NCBI GenBank assembly: GCA_963777595.1 | Contig: CAVZRE010000067.1 | Location: forward strand, 1 to 64,000 | Source of the DNA: CAVVFX01 sp963777595 | GTDB taxonomy: Bacteria; Acidobacteriota; Terriglobia; Bryobacterales; Bryobacteraceae | DNA: 64,000 nt | Direction of reading: 5' to 3' | Shown: one piece after another, positions 56,900-64,000 of the stretch | How positions within the stretch are numbered: position 1 is the stretch's first letter | Layout: every line of letters starts with the position of its first letter | Program-made: the position numbers and the translations under genes | Notes under the pieces: generated by a model | Database searches by the model: none | What the model was told of the DNA's origin: nothing | What the model saw: only the letters and a program-made list of their open reading frames with translations

Positions 56900-57796
56900 A
56901 TGAAGAAGCTGTTGTCATCAGTATTGTTCGCTTTTGTTCTTCACGCCCAAGCTCCGGTCGCGGCCCCAGCGGAACCCGCGCCGGGTACCGTGATCGCTAC
57001 CATCGACGGGAAGAACCTCACCTACGGTGAATTGCATTCTTACATCTCGACCCTCTCGCAGGCCCAGGCCACCAGCGCGATGGTGAACCTGGCGCAGACG
57101 GTTCAGCAATATGCGATGTTGACGCGGCTCTCTAAGATGGGTGAAGACAAGAAGCTGGACCAGAAGCAGCCTTATATAGATATCCTTCGTGCGGGTCGTA
57201 TGCAGGTAATGGCGCAGGCCACTATCTCCGAGCAGTACCTTCAGACCGTCGTCCTTCCCGGCGAACAGGAGCAGTATTACAACGAGCACAAAGCCGACAA
57301 ATATTCGAAGCTGAAGGTCAAGACCATTTATATCGCCTTCGCCGCAAATCCTTCGGCGACTTCAGACGCGGGAAAAAAGTATCGGAGCGAAGCCCAGGCG
57401 CGCGAACTCGCCACCAGCCTGGTGGCTAAGATCCGCACCGGAGCTGATTTCGTCGCTCTGGTCAAAGAGTACTCGGAGGACGAAACTTCAAAGAAAGCGA
57501 ATGGCGACTGGGGCACCGTCAACGCCGCCGACAATCTTCCCGATGACTTCAAGGCTGCCGTTCTGGCGCTAAAGGTCGGACAGATCACGGATCCCATGCG
57601 CCGTTCCGGCGGCTTTTATATTTTCAAGGCCGATTCGATGGTCGAGCAGCCCTATGCCGAAGTGAAAGACGATATCTACAACTTGTTGAAGAACGTCAAA
57701 ATGCGGCAGTGGATGGATAAGCTGCAGCAAAGCATTCCTGTTAAAATCGACCCGGCCGCCCTCAACCCTGCCGCTGCGCCGCCTGCCGGTCAGTAA
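56900..57796 (+). CDS. Exported PpiC-type peptidyl-prolyl isomerase
   Basis: An intact 298-aa protein with a signal peptide (MKKLLSSVLFAFVLHAQAP). A helical SurA-like N-terminal chaperone part (about 30-140, TVIATIDGKNLTYGELHSYI) precedes a parvulin domain (about 150-260): LKVKTIYIAFAANPSATSDA, ATSLVAKIRTGADFVALVKE, YSEDETSKKANGDWGTVNAA and FKAAVLALKVGQITDPMRRS with GGFYIFKADS. It should assist folding of envelope proteins in the periplasm. No transmembrane anchor or lipobox is seen. Confidence 0.9.
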   Translation: MKKLLSSVLFAFVLHAQAPVAAPAEPAPGTVIATIDGKNLTYGELHSYISTLSQAQATSAMVNLAQTVQQYAMLTRLSKMGEDKKLDQKQPYIDILRAGRMQVMAQATISEQYLQTVVLPGEQEQYYNEHKADKYSKLKVKTIYIAFAANPSATSDAGKKYRSEAQARELATSLVAKIRTGADFVALVKEYSEDETSKKANGDWGTVNAADNLPDDFKAAVLALKVGQITDPMRRSGGFYIFKADSMVEQPYAEVKDDIYNLLKNVKMRQWMDKLQQSIPVKIDPAALNPAAAPPAGQ

Positions 57797-57889
57797 TTTT
57801 CGTCTGCCCTATTGTTCGAAACGTCTGGTATCGCGGCCCAGCGCAAAATCTGAACGTGAAGGCGCGCCAGGCTGCAAGATCAGCCCTTC

Positions 57890-58750
57890 TCACTTCAGCT
57901 CTTTCATCATCCCCGGCAGACTCCACTGCATCTGCATGCTATTGTCGGCCCACCCGAATTCCGCTTTCATGACCTTGCCGACATCTTCCTGGCTCTTGCC
58001 CTCCCGGATCAACCCCGCGGCCCGGTTCCGCAATTTCTCCACGTTATTCCGGTACGTCATCAGGCCCGCTTTGTCCGTCACCTTGCCGTGCCCCGGAATC
58101 ACAGTATCGAAGTCCAACTGTAACGCGCCGTCGAGCGTCTTAGTCCAATCCACCACGCTGCCGCCGCCGGTGTAATCGATCAGCGGAGTATTTCCCGCCA
58201 TCAGATCGCCGGTATGCAGCGTCCGCAGAGCCGGAAAGTAGATCACCGCGTCGCCATTCGTGTGCCCTCTTCCGAAATACTCGGCGCGAACTTCCTTGCC
58301 GCCCAGGAACACGGATAGCTCTTTCGTGAATACCAGGCTTGCGGGAGTCATATTGGCCGGAGCGCCCGGCTGCTTATGTTCCACAATGTTCGCCCGCGCG
58401 TTGGCGGTCGAGATAATCTCTGCCGCGCCCACGAACCTTACGTTGCCGCCGCTGTGATCGGAATGATGGTGCGTGTTGATCACGTATTTCACCGGCTGGC
58501 TGGTCACGCTCTTGACCTTTTCCATAATGCCTTCATGGTCCTGCTCGAATTTGTCGTCGATCAGGATGACGCCCTCGCCCGTGACATACACCGCAACATT
58601 TCCGCCGTCGCCTTCTATCTCATATAAATCTTCCTTGACTTTGTTCAATGTCAATTGTGCCGGCGGTTTCTGGCTCTGCGTGTAAGCGACCCAGCAGCCC
58701 AGCGATAGCAGTGCACCGGCGCAGGCCCGTGCGATCGTCGTTCGACCCAT
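57890..58750 (-). CDS. Exported MBL-fold metallo-hydrolase
   Basis: An intact 286-aa protein with a signal peptide (MGRTTIARACAGALLSLGCW). The metallo-beta-lactamase fold is clear: VAVYVTGEGVILIDDKFEQD, the zinc motif VINTHHHSDHSGGNVRFVGA, FGRGHTNGDAVIYFPALRTL, HTGDLMAGNTPLIDYTGGGS and FDTVIPGHGKVTDKAGLMTY. The HxHxDH plus H, D, H set allows two metals. It lacks features that define true beta-lactamases; related proteins act on quinoprotein ethanol oxidation by-products or organophosphates. The substrate is unknown. Confidence 0.88.
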   Translation of the reverse strand: MGRTTIARACAGALLSLGCWVAYTQSQKPPAQLTLNKVKEDLYEIEGDGGNVAVYVTGEGVILIDDKFEQDHEGIMEKVKSVTSQPVKYVINTHHHSDHSGGNVRFVGAAEIISTANARANIVEHKQPGAPANMTPASLVFTKELSVFLGGKEVRAEYFGRGHTNGDAVIYFPALRTLHTGDLMAGNTPLIDYTGGGSVVDWTKTLDGALQLDFDTVIPGHGKVTDKAGLMTYRNNVEKLRNRAAGLIREGKSQEDVGKVMKAEFGWADNSMQMQWSLPGMMKELK

Positions 58751-58784
58751 GTCCGCACACTATAACATGCTACTTTGAAGAATT

Positions 58785-59459
58785 ATGCTATTCGCGCGCC
58801 TTGGAACCGTGTTACTCCTGATATCCGCCACGAGCCTCGCCAAGTCTCCTCCCACCCCAGTCGTTAGAACTCCGCGTGAAACCACCACCGTTTGCGATCG
58901 CTACCGTCAGAGCGATCTCATCTTCACCGGTTCCGCCGAGGATGCCTGGATCAGCATGCTGGACACCCACAAGTCGCCGATCCACAAACGTTCCGAGAAG
59001 AGCAGGCGCGTCCGCTTTCTTGTCCGCGAATGGTACAAGGGCAAGCGCCAGGACATCGTGGAAATCTGGATGACGCCTAGCGATTGTCCTCTCCAGATCG
59101 AAGCCAATCAGATGTATCTGATCTACGCAAAAGTGAATAAGGAGAACGGACGCACCGAAAGCAATGCGTGCCTGGGCACCATGCTCGCCGGAAGCGCGAA
59201 CGGCGATCTTACCTATCTAAACGCGTCCCTCCAAGGCAACGGCCGCGCCACCCGTATCTCCGGAATGGCCGGAGGCCCGGGGATTAACGTCCAGGCCAAA
59301 TCCGGAATCGATATCCGATACGCGATCGCGGATAGCGCCGGCAAGTTCATCTTCGACGGTCTTGCGCCCGGCGAGTGGGACCTCTCCGTCGTTGGAGGCA
59401 CTCCCAAATCCGTTCCTCTCGCCGCCGATAGCTGTGTGACAGCAGATCTGGGAAATTAG
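58785..59459 (+). CDS. Exported protein with NTR/TIMP-like domain
   Basis: A 224-aa protein with a signal peptide (MLFARLGTVLLLISATSLAK). After it, TTVCDRYRQSDLIFTGSAED, RRVRFLVREWYKGKRQDIVE and PLQIEANQMYLIYAKV follow the pattern of the bacterial netrin/TIMP-like fold (an early Cys, DLIFTG, KG, then YLIYA). The C-terminal part (about 155-224) resembles a carboxypeptidase-regulatory beta-sandwich (ADSAGKFIFDGLAPGEWDLS, VV). Such secreted two-domain proteins are frequent in soil bacteria; role unknown. It diverges from the MBL-fold gene with only 34 bases between starts. Confidence 0.6.
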   Translation: MLFARLGTVLLLISATSLAKSPPTPVVRTPRETTTVCDRYRQSDLIFTGSAEDAWISMLDTHKSPIHKRSEKSRRVRFLVREWYKGKRQDIVEIWMTPSDCPLQIEANQMYLIYAKVNKENGRTESNACLGTMLAGSANGDLTYLNASLQGNGRATRISGMAGGPGINVQAKSGIDIRYAIADSAGKFIFDGLAPGEWDLSVVGGTPKSVPLAADSCVTADLGN

Positions 59460-59536
59460 TTGTCAGTCGTCAGCCGGGAACCCCCGCACCCACAGGCATC
59501 CTTCTTCACGGATGACGGACAACGGACGACGATCCG

Positions 59537-61354
59537 CTACAACCGGCAGATCAATAGCTCCCGCTCATAAATCATTTCCGGCGGAAGATGATCATGCAGA
59601 TCGAGCAGCATCTCTTCATGGTCAATCACCTCGCTGCGCCACGCTTTTCGGTCGAAAGCCTGTAGTTCCTCGAACTCCTCGCGCGGAAACGGCATCCCGC
59701 TCCACTCGATATCTTCGAACCTCGGCATCCAGCCGATCGGAGTTTCCCGACCCAGGGCGCGGCCATGCGCGCGATCCACAATCCACTTCAACACCCGCAT
59801 ATTCTCGCTAAAGCCGGGCCACAGGAACTTGCCGTTCGAGTCTTTGCGAAACCAGTTTACGTGGAAGACCCGAGGCGTGACGTTCAACGACCTCTGCATC
59901 TTAATCCAATGCCGGAAATAATCTCCCATGTGATAGCCGCAAAACGGTAGCATCGCCATCGGATCGCGCCGCACCTTTCCCACCGTACCCGCGGCTGCCG
60001 CTGTCGTTTCCGATCCCATGGTAGCTCCGACATACACGCCGGACGTCCAGTTGAATGCCTGGTAAACCAGTGGCATCGTCGTCGCGCGCCGGCCGCCGAA
60101 GATCATCGCCGCGATCGGCACTCCCTCCGGATCCTCCCAGGAAGGATCGATCGTCGGGCATTGCGACGCGGGAGCCGTAAACCGCGCGTTGGGATGCGCC
60201 GCCTTCGCGCCACTCTCTTTGCCGATTTGCGGAGTCCATCGATTGCCGCGCCAGTCGAGGCATTCGGCCGGAGGTTCTTCCGTCATGCCTTCCCACCACA
60301 CTCCGCCCTCCGGCGTCAGCGCCGTGTTTGTGAAGATGCTGTTCCTGGCCAGCGTCGCCATCGCGTTCGGGTTGGTTTTCCACGAAGTTCCCGGCGCCAC
60401 GCCGAAGAACCCCGCCTCGGGATTGATCGCACGAAGTTGCCCGTGTTGGTCCGGCCGGATCCACGCGATATCGTCACCGACAGTCCACACTTTCCAGCCT
60501 TCGAACGATTCCGGCGGAATCAGCATGGCCAGATTCGTCTTGCCGCATGCACTGGGAAAAGCCGCCGTGATATAAGTCTTCTCCCCGTTTGGATCCTCCA
60601 CCCCAAGGATCAACATGTGCTCGGCCAGCCACCCTTCGTCTCGCGCGATATTGGACGCAATGCGCAGCGCGAAACATTTCTTGCCGAGCAATGCATTGCC
60701 GCCGTAGCCCGAGCCATACGACCAGATCTCGCGTGTCTCCGGAAAGTGGACGATGTACTTTTCCTTGTTGCACGGCCACGCTACATCTTGCTCCCCGGGA
60801 GCCAGTGGCGCGCCCACACTATGCACGCAGGGAACCACGCGCTGTCCCTTGTCGATCTCCTGAAACACCGGCACGCCGATTCGCGCCATGATCCGCATGC
60901 TCGCCACCACGTACGGCGAGTCGGTAAGTTGCACGCCGACGCGCGACATCGGCGAACCGACCGGCCCCATGCTGAAGGCCAGCACATACATCGTCCGGCC
61001 CTGCATCGAGCCATTGAACAGGACCTTCAGCGTGCGCCGCATCTCAAACGGATCGACCCAGTTATTGGTCGGCCCCGCATTATCCCGTGCCTGGGAGCAA
61101 ATAAACGTCCGGTCCTCGACCCGGGCGACGTCGTTCACGTTGGACCGCGCGTAGTAGCATCCCGGCCACAACTCCGGATTGAGTTTGATCAGCGTGCCGG
61201 TCTGGCACATCTGCGTGCAGAGTAAATCATTCTCTTCCTGCGAACCATCCACCCAATGGATCGCGGCGGGCTTGGTCAATCGTGCCACCTTCTCAACCCA
61301 CCGGAGAAGATGCGTATTCTCGCTTAAAGGCACTGTTGGATCATGTGTCGGCAT
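59537..61354 (-). CDS. pckG: Phosphoenolpyruvate carboxykinase (GTP)
   Basis: An intact 605-aa enzyme starting at ATG 61354. It converts oxaloacetate and GTP to PEP and CO2 for gluconeogenesis. Motifs: WVDGSQEENDLLCTQMCQTG, QLTDSPYVVASMRIMARIGV, the nucleotide loop AAFPSACGKTNLAMLIPPES with PSACGKT, WTVGDDIAWIRPDQHGQLRA, NPEAGFFGVAPGTSWKTNPN and FNWTSGVYVGATMGSETTAA. These define the GTP-dependent (PckG/PEPCK-C) type, not the ATP type. Uninterrupted in contrast to eno and gpmI. No other gluconeogenic gene is adjacent. Confidence 0.96.
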   Translation of the reverse strand: MPTHDPTVPLSENTHLLRWVEKVARLTKPAAIHWVDGSQEENDLLCTQMCQTGTLIKLNPELWPGCYYARSNVNDVARVEDRTFICSQARDNAGPTNNWVDPFEMRRTLKVLFNGSMQGRTMYVLAFSMGPVGSPMSRVGVQLTDSPYVVASMRIMARIGVPVFQEIDKGQRVVPCVHSVGAPLAPGEQDVAWPCNKEKYIVHFPETREIWSYGSGYGGNALLGKKCFALRIASNIARDEGWLAEHMLILGVEDPNGEKTYITAAFPSACGKTNLAMLIPPESFEGWKVWTVGDDIAWIRPDQHGQLRAINPEAGFFGVAPGTSWKTNPNAMATLARNSIFTNTALTPEGGVWWEGMTEEPPAECLDWRGNRWTPQIGKESGAKAAHPNARFTAPASQCPTIDPSWEDPEGVPIAAMIFGGRRATTMPLVYQAFNWTSGVYVGATMGSETTAAAAGTVGKVRRDPMAMLPFCGYHMGDYFRHWIKMQRSLNVTPRVFHVNWFRKDSNGKFLWPGFSENMRVLKWIVDRAHGRALGRETPIGWMPRFEDIEWSGMPFPREEFEELQAFDRKAWRSEVIDHEEMLLDLHDHLPPEMIYERELLICRL

Positions 61355-61522
61355 AGACGCGATCTCTTATTATTGCAGCCGGACGTTTCACAACCCGTCT
61401 AGTGTGGCGGACTTTGGCCTCGAGCAGCCGTAACACCGACTTTCAGGCTGCGCTTTTCCCCGTGAGGACCACCGACTTGTGGTGCTTCGCCCGCCGGCTC
61501 CCCAATCTCTTTTAAATATCCC

Positions 61523-61552
61523 TTGACGAGTATATGCTCTCCGGAGTATAAA
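61523..61552 (+). promoter_or_regulatory. Promoter of the ArsR-VOC-SRPBCC cassette
   Basis: TTGACG (61523-61528) and TATAAA (61547-61552) are near-consensus -35 and -10 boxes with an 18-base spacer. The candidate first codon GTG 61559 lies seven bases after the -10 box, where transcription should start, so the ArsR-type mRNA is probably leaderless. Confidence 0.6.
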
Positions 61553-61558
61553 AAGAGC

Positions 61559-61924
61559 GTGGAATCTGTGTTCGAAGTGATTGCGGAGCCGAACCGCCGC
61601 GCGATTTTAGGCCTCCTGGTCTCGTCCCAACAGTCGGTGGGAGAAATTGAGCGTCAGCTTGGTATGCCGCAGCCGGCTGTCTCCAAGCACCTGCGCGTGT
61701 TGCGCGAGGCCGGCTTCGTAGAATCCACGGTCGATGCGCAGCGCCGTCTCTACCGGCTGAAACCGGAGCCACTTCAGGAGATCGACGCCTGGCTGGCTCC
61801 GTTCCGCCGGTTCTGGTCCGCGCACGTCGATGCTCTCGAACGCCACCTCGACCGCATGCATCAACCAACACCAACGAAACGGAAGACAACGGCAAAAACA
61901 ACGCGGCCTAAACCGCGAAAGTGA
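61559..61924 (+). CDS. ArsR-family transcriptional regulator
   Basis: The open frame reaches TTG 61523, but that codon is the -35 box, so I take GTG 61559 (VESVFEVIAEPNRRAILGLL) as start. The winged helix is standard: EPNRRAILGLLVSSQQSVGE, IERQLGMPQPAVSKHLRVLR and EAGFVESTVDAQRRLYRLKP. The C-terminus (APFRRFWSAHVDALERHLDR, then a Lys/Thr-rich tail) is that of ArsR regulators linked to SRPBCC genes, with no metal-binding Cys pair. It leads a four-gene cassette and probably autoregulates it. Confidence 0.85.
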   Translation: MESVFEVIAEPNRRAILGLLVSSQQSVGEIERQLGMPQPAVSKHLRVLREAGFVESTVDAQRRLYRLKPEPLQEIDAWLAPFRRFWSAHVDALERHLDRMHQPTPTKRKTTAKTTRPKPRK

Positions 61925-61940
61925 CAAAGGAGCAACCAAT

Positions 61941-62333
61941 ATGAAAATCAAAGTGACTAGCATTTATGTCGATGACCAGGATAAGGCACTGCGCTTCTAT
62001 ACGGAAGTCTTGGGCTTTACCAAAAAGACCGATTTCAGTCAGGGTCCTTACCGCTGGCTGACCGTGGCCCCTGCCGAAGACCCGAACGGCACCGAACTGC
62101 AGTTGGCTCTCAACAGCAACCCGGCGGCCAAAGCATATCAGGAGGCGATCTTTCAACAAGGGCAGCCCGCGATCATGTTCTTCACCGACGACGTCAAGGG
62201 CGACTGCGACAAAATCAAGGCCCGCGGCGCCGAGTTCACGATGCCCGCCACCGAGGTGACCGGCTCGACCATCGCCATGCTCAAGGACACCTGCGGCAAC
62301 CTCATTCAGCTCACTCAACTTGCCCGTTACTAA
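61941..62333 (+). CDS. VOC-family (glyoxalase/bleomycin-resistance fold) protein
   Basis: An intact 131-aa protein starting at ATG 61941 with AAAGGAG nine bases upstream, 17 bases after the ArsR gene. The VOC fold is marked by VTSIYVDDQDKALRFYTEVL, GFTKKTDFSQGPYRWLTVAP, IMFFTDDVKGDCDKIKARGA and the C-terminal MLKDTCGNLIQLTQL. The family is used for glyoxalases, dioxygenases and antibiotic binding; the metal-binding pattern here is incomplete and no substrate can be named. It is the second gene of the cassette. Confidence 0.85.
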   Translation: MKIKVTSIYVDDQDKALRFYTEVLGFTKKTDFSQGPYRWLTVAPAEDPNGTELQLALNSNPAAKAYQEAIFQQGQPAIMFFTDDVKGDCDKIKARGAEFTMPATEVTGSTIAMLKDTCGNLIQLTQLARY

Positions 62334-62462
62334 ATGCGTCCCTTCCGAACTTTGGCGCAGCTCCGCCGCTTCTGGTCCGCTCACGTGGATGCACTCAGAC
62401 GACACCTCGATCGTATGGCTCGCTTCACACCACAGAAAACGGACACGAGGAAAAGACCATGA
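62334..62462 (+). pseudogene. Truncated ArsR C-terminal copy between VOC and SRPBCC genes
   Basis: ATG 62334 directly follows the VOC stop and encodes 42 residues. Its core LRRFWSAHVDALRRHLDRM is nearly the same as FRRFWSAHVDALERHLDRM from the ArsR protein 540 bases upstream. The HTH is missing. The frame ends at TGA 62460-62462 overlapping the next ATG (ATGA), so it may still be translated and couple the two genes. It looks like the scar of a duplicated regulator. Confidence 0.6.
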
Positions 62463-63007
62463 TCGATCCCGAGCAGTACTCACCAGGTCCGGCCCGCGGC
62501 GCGGAAGTGCGCAAGCAAGGCGAAAAGTGGACGCTCATTCTCGTCAGAGAAATGCGTCACTCGCCTGAAAAAGTCTGGCTCGCACTTACCGATCCCGCGC
62601 AGCTACGCGAGTGGGCGCCCTTTGACGCCGATGGCAGCCTGGCTACGGTTGGCGCTTCGGTGAATCTCACCTGGACGGGAACGGGTAAGCCGCAGATGAC
62701 AACCGTGAAGCGAGCCGACCCTCCCGAGGTGCTTGAGTACGGCGATATCCGGTGGGAACTCGAAACCTATGGTGGCGGCACGCGCTTGACGCTATGGCAC
62801 AAGATCGATCACCGCTTCATCTCGTGGGGCGCCGCGGGTTGGCACATTTGTTTCGAGGTTCTGGATCACCTTCTCAGTGGAACTCCCATCGGCCGCATCG
62901 CCGGCGCCGGCGCGATGCAGTTCGGCTGCTGGCAGCGGCTGAACGCGGAGTACTCCAGGCAGTTCGGCTTGAAAACTAATAGCAAAGGAGGCCTTGCAGA
63001 TGAGTAA
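62459..63007 (+). CDS. SRPBCC (AHSA1-like) domain protein
   Basis: A 182-aa protein starting at ATG 62459. The Bet v1-like/AHSA1 fold is indicated by REMRHSPEKVWLALTDPAQL, REWAPFDADGSLATVGASVN and YGDIRWELETYGGGTRLTLW, ending FGCWQRLNAEYSRQFG. Such proteins have a hydrophobic ligand pocket and often accompany ArsR and VOC genes, as here. The ligand is unknown. Its stop overlaps the start of the next small membrane gene by eight bases. Confidence 0.85.
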   Translation: MIDPEQYSPGPARGAEVRKQGEKWTLILVREMRHSPEKVWLALTDPAQLREWAPFDADGSLATVGASVNLTWTGTGKPQMTTVKRADPPEVLEYGDIRWELETYGGGTRLTLWHKIDHRFISWGAAGWHICFEVLDHLLSGTPIGRIAGAGAMQFGCWQRLNAEYSRQFGLKTNSKGGLADE

Positions 63008-63257
63008 TGCTACTAAGCGTTCGATTTTTCGCTGGATTCACATCGTCTTCAGCATTCCAATCATCGGGTACATTTACAGTCCGTTCGACCAAATTCCAAA
63101 CTACGCCCCCGCGACTCGGTTTGTCTTCGTTCCTGTCCTTGTCCTTTCGGGATTATGGATGTGGAAAGGCCACGTCGTCCGCGGATTTTTTTCAAAAGGA
63201 TCGTCCCAGCCAGATGCCGCCGGGAAGAGGCTCCCCCTGCGGAAGCTGCACAGCTGA
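63000..63257 (+). CDS. Small membrane protein, 85 aa
   Basis: ATG 63000 has AAAGGAGG eight bases upstream and overlaps the SRPBCC stop. Two hydrophobic segments are visible (IFRWIHIVFSIPIIGYIYSP and RFVFVPVLVLSGLWMWKGHV), separated by FDQIPNYAPAT, then a short basic tail (FFSKGSSQPDAAGKRL). It is the last gene of the ArsR-VOC-SRPBCC cassette. Function unknown. A possible indel near the end may have changed the C-terminus. Confidence 0.65.
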   Translation: MSNATKRSIFRWIHIVFSIPIIGYIYSPFDQIPNYAPATRFVFVPVLVLSGLWMWKGHVVRGFFSKGSSQPDAAGKRLPLRKLHS

Positions 63258-63354
63258 AATCGGTGCGGGTTTGGAAAGGCACACGTTGTTTTTGGAGTTG
63301 TCGAAGCCTGCGAGTGCTCCGGTACTCACCCCGCACCAGAGCTCGTCCCACGCA

Positions 63355-64000
63355 TTATTGGCGATTCTCTAGTAACCGCACGGCTTCGGCATGCTGCGCC
63401 GCCAACGCTGGATGGTCCAGGCGATAGGCGCGAATCAAAAGAAAATGAATTTGACTCGCCGACACGCTTCCGCCGGGGAGTTCGAGCGCATGCTCCCCTT
63501 CCTTGGCCGCGGACGTTGGATCGTCTTTTCGTAGCAGCAGTCTGGCCATCTCGAAATGAGCATCACGCGAATTTGGCTCGAGCTGTAGCGCTCTTCGAAG
63601 CCATCGCTCGCAATCCTCGAACCGCCCCATAAGATACAGCAACCGCGCTCCGATTAAATATGTGTCAGCCAAAGGTTCCAGCCGTACCGATTCGCCATAC
63701 AACTCCATCGCTTCCTGCGTCCGGCCGAGGCTCTCATAAGTAAGACCCAGGTAGAGTGGTGGGCGGGAATCTTTAGGGTTGGCCTGCCGGGCACGCAAAA
63801 ACTGTGGCAAGGCATGCTGCAGATCATTACTGAGGTAATAATTCAGCCCATAGAGAAAACGGGCGTAGGCCGCGTTCGGATCCGCCGCAAGTGCCCGTTC
63901 GAGACTCTCGCGCGCAAGCTCGAAACGGTTCATGGTCATTGCGATTTTGGCATACAGCGTTAACGCGGGAACCAGCTTGTCGTCCAGGTGCAGGGAGATT
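63355..64000 (-). CDS. Tetratricopeptide-repeat protein (runs off the window)
   Basis: The minus-strand frame is still open at base 64000, so the N-terminus is missing. The visible 215 residues are almost entirely TPR units: NRFELARESLERALAADPNA, AYARFLYGLNYYLSNDLQHA, PPLYLGLTYESLGRTQEAME, LYGESVRLEPLADTYLIGAR and CERWLRRALQLEPNSRDAHF, each near 34 residues with the G/Y/A pattern at helix turns. TPR proteins serve as scaffolds; the partner is unknown. It ends HAEAVRLLENRQ at 63355. Confidence 0.8.
   Translation of the reverse strand, partial: ISLHLDDKLVPALTLYAKIAMTMNRFELARESLERALAADPNAAYARFLYGLNYYLSNDLQHALPQFLRARQANPKDSRPPLYLGLTYESLGRTQEAMELYGESVRLEPLADTYLIGARLLYLMGRFEDCERWLRRALQLEPNSRDAHFEMARLLLRKDDPTSAAKEGEHALELPGGSVSASQIHFLLIRAYRLDHPALAAQHAEAVRLLENRQ

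Overview
The window reads as a chromosomal segment of a GC-rich, Gram-negative-type soil bacterium, most likely an Acidobacteriota member of the Solibacter/Bryobacter kind. This is inference from protein sequence flavour: an FtsI with a PASTA tail, an EF-P with an acidobacterial-looking tip, secreted DUF1080, HEAT/cytochrome and HbpS-like proteins, and a GTP-type PEP carboxykinase. No rRNA or other decisive marker is present.

Layout. 1-4.4 kb: the edge of a membrane sensor, a short leader-like ORF between two hairpins, a YkgJ-type cysteine-cluster protein, an ABC-F ATPase and a zinc-ribbon protein. 4.4-10.1 kb: an MFS exporter, a TIM-barrel isomerase plus Gfo/Idh dehydrogenase pair, a GT-C-like membrane protein and an ECF sigma factor. 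10.2-19.2 kb: an XRE-cupin regulator, a large exported HEAT-repeat di-heme protein, RecQ, a GNAT acetyltransferase, a SulP permease and a Tat-exported aminotransferase. 20.5-23.1 kb: a small decayed integrative element at the 3' end of tRNA-Lys(CTT). It is bounded by 51/54-matching repeats and holds HigBA remnants, an integrase C-terminus and one open gene, a P-loop kinase fused to a Nudix domain. 24.0-40.6 kb: the dcw division and cell-wall cluster on the minus strand, mraZ-rsmH-ftsL-ftsI-murE-murF-mraY-murD-ftsW-murG-murC-ftsQ-ftsA-ftsZ, without murB or ddl. 40.9-51 kb: tdk, efp, a DUF1080 protein, valS-nadC-birA-hypothetical and eno-gpmI. 51-64 kb: secreted or envelope proteins (sorbosone-type dehydrogenase, HbpS-like, cupin, BON, PpiC, MBL-fold), an enolase-superfamily enzyme, pckG, an ArsR-VOC-SRPBCC-membrane cassette and a TPR protein running off the edge.

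Sequence quality dominates interpretation. Many essential genes (ftsI, murC-murF, mraY, valS, eno, gpmI and others) are interrupted by one- or two-base indels while the reading resumes in the correct family sequence, and valS has one in-frame amber codon. These look like uncorrected consensus errors rather than pseudogenes, so I give such genes as single spans. Genes such as pckG, recQ, the MFS gene, ftsA and efp are uninterrupted.

The best candidate for something not yet described is the kinase-Nudix fusion at 21545-22951, alone in its tRNA-bounded element. Next in interest are the HEAT/di-heme protein at 10899-14150, the duplicated ArsR tail at 62334-62462 and the short ORF at 601-687.
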